A model generated the notes under the pieces. That model did no database searches and was not told where the DNA came from. It saw only the letters and a program-made list of their open reading frames with translations. The translations under genes were made by a program, and so were the position numbers. From Eutrophocola sp965662685 (lineage in GTDB: Bacteria; Pseudomonadota; Gammaproteobacteria; Pseudomonadales; Pseudohongiellaceae), in assembly GCA_965662685.1 (NCBI GenBank), contig CBFIIQ010000053.1, positions 1-17,489 on the forward strand: a stretch of 17,489 nucleotides of DNA. Direction: 5' to 3'. Position 1 is the stretch's first letter, and each line of letters opens with the position of its first letter. Positions 13,664 through 17,489 of the stretch are shown here, one piece after another.

Positions 13664-14374
13664 GTGAACAACCTGACATTTATCAACCTATCAATAAATA
13701 GACTTATTCAGCTGATTTTGCTGTCTGGCCTGCTGAGCGCTTGCGCTACAGAAGAGCCTGCCAGAATCTCTGAGGAAGTGACCTATGAAGTGGTTGATAT
13801 GTCCGGCAACTGGGAAAAGGATTATCAGCTTAGCGATGATTTCGAGACTGAATTCAATCTCTATATGTTTGATATTCAACGACGACTGAACCCACAAAGC
13901 GAGAATATCAATCGTAGAGGCAGTTTCGGTAGTGGTGCTGCGACGGGGAATCGGGAATCGGTTATCGGACTTGCCCGCTTTACTGAAGAGATCACCCGCA
14001 TGCCCCTGTTGCAGATTGAACAGGACCGCGCGCGTATGCGCATTGAACGTGAAGATGACTTTGCCCTGTTGTGTGAATTTTTGAACCGACAAACCTCTCT
14101 CACGCAAACACCATTCGGAACCGAGGAATGTGGGTGGAACGGAGAGCAGTTGTTGTTCATGCTAAACCTTACCGAGGGCTTGAGGATTTTTTATCAGGTA
14201 ACCCTGTCGCCCGATGGTCAGCAGTTGAATATCACCACGACAGTCTCTTCAGCGGAAGTTTCTACCCCCCTGACCATCAGTAATTACTACCGGCGCTATG
14301 ATATTCCTGAAAGCAACATTGATTGTATCCTGACTCTGACTCGCAATAATGTTTGCCGGCAGGCAGGCAATTGA
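13664..14374 (+). CDS. Putative outer-membrane lipoprotein of unknown function
   Basis: A 236-residue protein with an N-terminal signal and lipobox LSAC (24-27). Cys27 would be lipidated, and the +2 Ala implies sorting to the outer membrane. The mature protein is acidic and predicted soluble, with three late cysteines (in ECGW, DCIL and NVCR) that could make a disulfide. I recognise no domain. The start is the GTG at 13664; no ATG precedes the signal segment and no clear ribosome-binding site is visible, so the exact start is uncertain. Its stop overlaps the start of the next gene, which suggests translational coupling and a shared role with that exported protein. Confidence 0.75.
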   Translation: MNNLTFINLSINRLIQLILLSGLLSACATEEPARISEEVTYEVVDMSGNWEKDYQLSDDFETEFNLYMFDIQRRLNPQSENINRRGSFGSGAATGNRESVIGLARFTEEITRMPLLQIEQDRARMRIEREDDFALLCEFLNRQTSLTQTPFGTEECGWNGEQLLFMLNLTEGLRIFYQVTLSPDGQQLNITTTVSSAEVSTPLTISNYYRRYDIPESNIDCILTLTRNNVCRQAGN

Positions 14375-15453
14375 ATAGCTTCAGGAATAAAGTCCGTGTG
14401 TTGCAGTTTTTTTCCGCGGTATTGGTCAACTTTCTGGCGATAAGCGTGATTCAGGCCCAGCCTGTCACTGGCGAGCGGCCACTGCTTGATGTCAGTATCG
14501 AAACCTTTGCCATGAATCTGCCGCAAGATGCCCTCACCCAACAAGTTGAAGATGTCTATCCAGCAGTGCGCCAGGCGGAATCGCGCTACCTGCCTTCCTT
14601 TCTTAAACTGATCCTGGAAGAAAGTGGTTCATGGGGAGCTGTCAGATTACTGCCAGAGCCTGATAGCGGTGCTGAATTACAAATCTCGGCCAACATCCTC
14701 AGTTCAAATGGCACACAACTGGAACTCGCCCTGCTCGCAAAAGACGCCACAGGGAGAATCTGGGCAGATAAAATTTATACCGGTAATGCCGTCGAAAGTG
14801 TTTCCCTTAACCAGCCACTGCTGGGAACCGATCCTTTTTTATACTTTTACCAGAGCATAACCAATGATCTGGCAGAAGTAGCAAGCAGTCTCAGCATTGC
14901 CCAACTCAATGAAATCAAGTCGGTTGCCCTGTTGCAATATGGCGCCTTACTGGCACCGGCCGTTTTCAACCCTTATCTGAGCCGCGATGAAAACAACATG
15001 ATTTCTCTGGCTCGACTACCGGCAGACAACGATCCTTTTCTGCTCCGGGTGAAACAGATTCGTGAACATGAATATGTGTTTATCGACGTGGTTGATGAGC
15101 AATATGAAAGTTTCTTTGTCAGCATTAAACCGGTTTATGACTTGTGGCGCAGGTATCGGCGCGAGCAGATTGCCAGTGAAATCGACAAGATCAATCGGGA
15201 AATGCAGCAGAGTAATGACCTTCGTCGCGGCAGCTATATGTCATTACTGGAAAGCTACAACAACTTCCGCTGGGCACGTATGCAGGATCAGTATCTTGAT
15301 GAAATCAGTGAAGGCTTTACCAACGAAGTACTGCCAACCGATATTACCCTTGAAGATTCCCTCTACCATCTGTCCGGTACGCTGGAAGAGCAGTATCAGG
15401 AATGGAAAATCATTCTAAAAGAACTTTATGAACTCGAGGCGCAGTCACCCTAA
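14371..15453 (+). CDS. Exported protein of unknown function, coupled to the lipoprotein gene
   Basis: A 360-residue protein starting at TTG 14371, whose TTGA overlaps the stop of the lipoprotein gene; an upstream TTG at 14353 would add six residues. Residues 2-30 form a signal peptide (FFSAVLVNFLAISVIQA, likely cut before QPVTG). The mature chain has a conserved-looking middle, REHEYVFIDVVDEQYESFF followed by PVYDLWRRYRREQ, then a charged, probably helical, C-terminal third rich in Glu, Arg and Gln. I have a loose memory of similar unnamed proteins in other Gammaproteobacteria but know no function. The overlap with the preceding gene suggests joint expression at the cell envelope. Confidence 0.75.
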   Translation: MNSFRNKVRVLQFFSAVLVNFLAISVIQAQPVTGERPLLDVSIETFAMNLPQDALTQQVEDVYPAVRQAESRYLPSFLKLILEESGSWGAVRLLPEPDSGAELQISANILSSNGTQLELALLAKDATGRIWADKIYTGNAVESVSLNQPLLGTDPFLYFYQSITNDLAEVASSLSIAQLNEIKSVALLQYGALLAPAVFNPYLSRDENNMISLARLPADNDPFLLRVKQIREHEYVFIDVVDEQYESFFVSIKPVYDLWRRYRREQIASEIDKINREMQQSNDLRRGSYMSLLESYNNFRWARMQDQYLDEISEGFTNEVLPTDITLEDSLYHLSGTLEEQYQEWKIILKELYELEAQSP

Positions 15454-15674
15454 AGGCATTGCCACTTCAACGGACCGTGTTTCATAAAGAAAATCGTCAG
15501 AGATTTCTGCAACTAACTAGCAGCAATAAGCAAAAAAACCCTGTGAACTTTACATCACTGACCGCTCAGATCCGGTTTATATCTGCTTTAATTGTTTAGT
15601 TTCACTACCTGGCCGGTTATTTGCCATAATGGCTCACCAGTTACAGCAACAGCGAAAAAACAGACGGACTCAAT

Positions 15675-16157
15675 ATGACTGAAGACTCCAAACAGAAAAT
15701 GAATAAAGGCCCAAAGAATCTGGACGATGTGATGGATAACCTGAGCCGGCAAATTTCCCCGGTTCCCGGATTCACTCCCCCTGCGGTCGGCAAAGAGGCG
15801 CTGTACTGTCCGCTGCCAGCCAGTTGCAGCGCTGAGGAACAAAACGAGTTTCGCAGTGCCGCGGTATTTCTTGCCTCGCTGGCCAACGAAGTAAAAGCCT
15901 GGCGTATGCAACTCCCTGAAAACTACCAGCCCGCAGTCATTGCCGTTTTACACGGTGGCGTCCAGATCAATGTCCTGAAACTGGCCCAGGTCAGCTTTGA
16001 TGGTATTCGTATTGAAGGCCTGATTCAGGACAGCCCGGTGACCATGTTTGCCCACCAGTCCACCGTACAGATGATGTGTTTTGCTACAGAAGTAAAAGAA
16101 GAAACCAAGCCCAATCCCATTGGCTTTATCTGGCCGGATCATAACGAGGAAGTTTAA
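15675..16157 (+). CDS. Hypothetical cytoplasmic protein
   Basis: A 160-residue protein with no signal peptide, membrane segment or domain I recognise. The first 40 residues are polar and proline-containing (SPVPGFTPPAVG) and probably flexible. The rest alternates strand and helix patterns (PAVIAVLHGGVQINVLKLAQVSFDGIRIEGLI) and looks like a small folded domain. Codon use resembles the neighbours, and the frame is followed by a good terminator, both of which support a real gene. The ATG at 15675 has only a weak GGA upstream. It lies 221 bp after the exported-protein gene in a gap that holds no other feature I can support. Confidence 0.65.
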   Translation: MTEDSKQKMNKGPKNLDDVMDNLSRQISPVPGFTPPAVGKEALYCPLPASCSAEEQNEFRSAAVFLASLANEVKAWRMQLPENYQPAVIAVLHGGVQINVLKLAQVSFDGIRIEGLIQDSPVTMFAHQSTVQMMCFATEVKEETKPNPIGFIWPDHNEEV

Positions 16158-16165
16158 TCATTATT

Positions 16166-16213
16166 AGAGCAGTCTCTGGAGTAAAGTAAACCAGGCTCCG
16201 GCCCTGCTCTTTT
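16166..16213 (+). terminator. Rho-independent terminator after the hypothetical gene
   Basis: AGAGCAG (16166-16172) pairs with CTGCTCT (16204-16210). An inner CTGGAG/CTCCGG stem, with one G-T pair, extends the helix around a 14-base loop. TTT follows directly. The structure starts eight bases after the stop codon of the hypothetical gene. Confidence 0.7.
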
Positions 16214-16214
16214 A

Positions 16215-16270
16215 ACTTGCGACTTATAACTTGAACCTTGTGACTTTTAACTTGTAACTTGCGACTGGTT
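16215..16270. repeat. Heptamer array H (ACTTGNR units)
   Basis: Eight units in strict 7-bp register: ACTTGCG, ACTTATA, ACTTGAA, CCTTGTG, ACTTTTA, ACTTGTA, ACTTGCG, ACTGGTT. This is the same unit family as arrays A, B and D, 12 kb away. It fills the space between the terminator and the stop codon of the leftward TPR gene. Confidence 0.88.
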
Positions 16271-16272
16271 TT

Positions 16273-17489
16273 TTATTTACAAACAAAATCCTGCCCACCG
16301 GCAGCCACACAAAACTCTCCCCAATTGCCGGTAGCGCGCCAGTAATCCACCAGCCCCTTTTCCTGCACCAACTGGTTGAAATCCGGTAAGCGGCGCATAT
16401 CGTCATACACCCCGTCCCATATTGCCGGGCTGGCCATTTCACCAAACCAGTAATCCAGGGCAATTTCCGGCTGGCCCATCAAGGCCACCAGGCGGGCGAC
16501 ATAGCCCAACTCCAGCGGGGTGACAGACGGATCATTGATCAGGGCAATAATGTCATCTGTGGATTGTTCAAAATTATTGACGGAGAGAATGTCCGCCAGC
16601 CTGCTCATAAAACGCCTGGAGACTGTCGCGTCATAAGTGTTCTCGGGAATATCGGCATAGTATTCCCTGATCAACTCGGCGGCGCCGGCAAGATCACCGG
16701 CACGCATGGCAATTTCCCAGGACACTGCTCTGAATAAAAACTCGCCACCTTCCAATGACAATCCGTATTCCGCCAAGTTTTTCGCTTCCTCCACCCGGCC
16801 ACGATACAGCTCATGCAGTGCCACCTGATAGGTAAAACGCGGCGCAAAGGGATCCTGACGCTGGGCGCGTTGCAGCATGGCAATAGCTTCATTGAACTGA
16901 CCGGTGCGCGACAACATCTGGGCATATTCTTCCATGGCGCGGGGCACAGAATAACCATAGTTTTCAAAATAACGCTGATACAGATTTTCCGCTTCCAGAA
17001 ATCTGCCCTGGTTACGCAGGGAGCCTGCCTCCACCAGTATCAGTTCCGGCATGGCCGGGGCGATTTCGGCGGCCTTTGCAAATGCCTCGGTCGCCAGCAT
17101 TGGAAAATCCATGGCCTGATCCTGAGACAGAATAAGCTGACTTTGGTCATAAAAGTCTCCCAGCAACAGCCAACCACGGCCATAGTCAGAATCAATGCGA
17201 ACCGCTTCTTCCAGTAGATTGATGGCGCGAAAAACATTGTCCGGCGTGAACTGATTAAACAGCGCCTGGGCCTGCAGGGTCTTGTCATAGGCCTCAATAT
17301 TGCGCGTCATGCCTGGCACGGCAAACTCACCCGCACCAAGGGTCACGCTAAGCGCCGTAGCAACCTCGTCTACAATTTCAGTCTGAATGGCAAAAATATC
17401 TGCCAGTTCGCGATCATAGGTACGCGACCAGATATTAAAACCATTATCGGCGCTGACCAACTGCGCCGTGACCCGTAAGTTATTGCCGG
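16273..17489 (-). CDS. TolB-like/TPR-repeat protein, C-terminal part (cut by window edge)
   Basis: The frame is open to the window edge, so 404 C-terminal residues are visible and the N-terminus lies beyond 17489. The first visible segment, NNLRVTAQLVSADNG followed by IWSRTYDRELADIFAIQ, is the hallmark of the TolB-like region found in proteins that join an N-terminal winged-helix or adenylate/guanylate cyclase domain to C-terminal TPRs. TPR-like helical pairs follow, for example AINLLEEAVRIDSDYGRGWLL and EAIAMLQRAQRQDPFAPRF. Such proteins are regulators or cyclases, but the deciding N-terminal domain is not in the window. The last residues contain two Cys (FCVAAGGQDFVCK). An array of 7-bp repeats begins three bases beyond the stop. 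Confidence 0.87.
   Translation of the reverse strand, partial: GNNLRVTAQLVSADNGFNIWSRTYDRELADIFAIQTEIVDEVATALSVTLGAGEFAVPGMTRNIEAYDKTLQAQALFNQFTPDNVFRAINLLEEAVRIDSDYGRGWLLLGDFYDQSQLILSQDQAMDFPMLATEAFAKAAEIAPAMPELILVEAGSLRNQGRFLEAENLYQRYFENYGYSVPRAMEEYAQMLSRTGQFNEAIAMLQRAQRQDPFAPRFTYQVALHELYRGRVEEAKNLAEYGLSLEGGEFLFRAVSWEIAMRAGDLAGAAELIREYYADIPENTYDATVSRRFMSRLADILSVNNFEQSTDDIIALINDPSVTPLELGYVARLVALMGQPEIALDYWFGEMASPAIWDGVYDDMRRLPDFNQLVQEKGLVDYWRATGNWGEFCVAAGGQDFVCK

Noticed and set aside
4260..16270. Transposon ends marked by the heptamer arrays
   Set aside because: No transposase, terminal inverted repeats of defined length or target-site duplications were seen.

Overview
The window looks like a chromosomal segment of a gammaproteobacterium of moderate G+C content. 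The gene set points that way: Mpl murein ligase, PdxH, an Fpr-type ferredoxin-NADP reductase, a Bcp peroxiredoxin and a YbfF-type esterase. REP-like and ERIC-like intergenic palindromes support it. I cannot name a genus. I see no prophage, IS element, CRISPR array, rRNA or tRNA. The protein content is mostly housekeeping, and the unusual material lies between the genes.

Layout, left to right. 1-88: a 16-bp tandem repeat cut by the window edge. 122-1525 (-): mpl. 1526-1859: a gap holding an inverted REP-like pair. 1860-4046 (+): a PPi-type phosphofructokinase followed by an AEC-family permease. 4047-5175: a stand-alone lumazine synthase gene (-) with its own promoter and a complete FMN riboswitch, flanked on both sides by degenerate 7-bp tandem arrays. 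5176-7380 (-): pdxH, a secreted MORN-repeat protein and fpr. 7381-7786: a second inverted REP-like pair and a long 7-bp array. 7787-9352 (+): a beta-hydroxyacid dehydrogenase and an HNH nuclease, followed by an ERIC-like palindrome. 9561-11580 (-): a YbfF-like esterase, bcp and a hotdog thioesterase. 11581-12182: a 602-bp AT-rich divergent intergenic region with two perfect, inverted DnaA boxes. 12183-12761 (+): a secreted thioredoxin-fold protein. 12786-13481 (-): an EEP-family phosphohydrolase. 13664-15453 (+): a lipoprotein gene overlapping a second exported-protein gene, both of unknown function. 15675-16157 (+): an unknown cytoplasmic protein. 16273-17489 (-): the C-terminal part of a TolB-like/TPR protein running off the window.

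Functional threads. RibH and its FMN riboswitch control flavin synthesis, and two neighbours, PdxH (FMN) and Fpr (FAD), are flavoenzymes. Bcp and the WCPYC protein suggest thiol and peroxide chemistry in the cytoplasm and envelope respectively. These groupings are inference from adjacency only.

The most notable pattern is a set of at least seven intergenic or gene-end arrays that all have a 7-bp period but three different unit sequences. One of them has become the 3' end of ribH, where it encodes a heptapeptide repeat.
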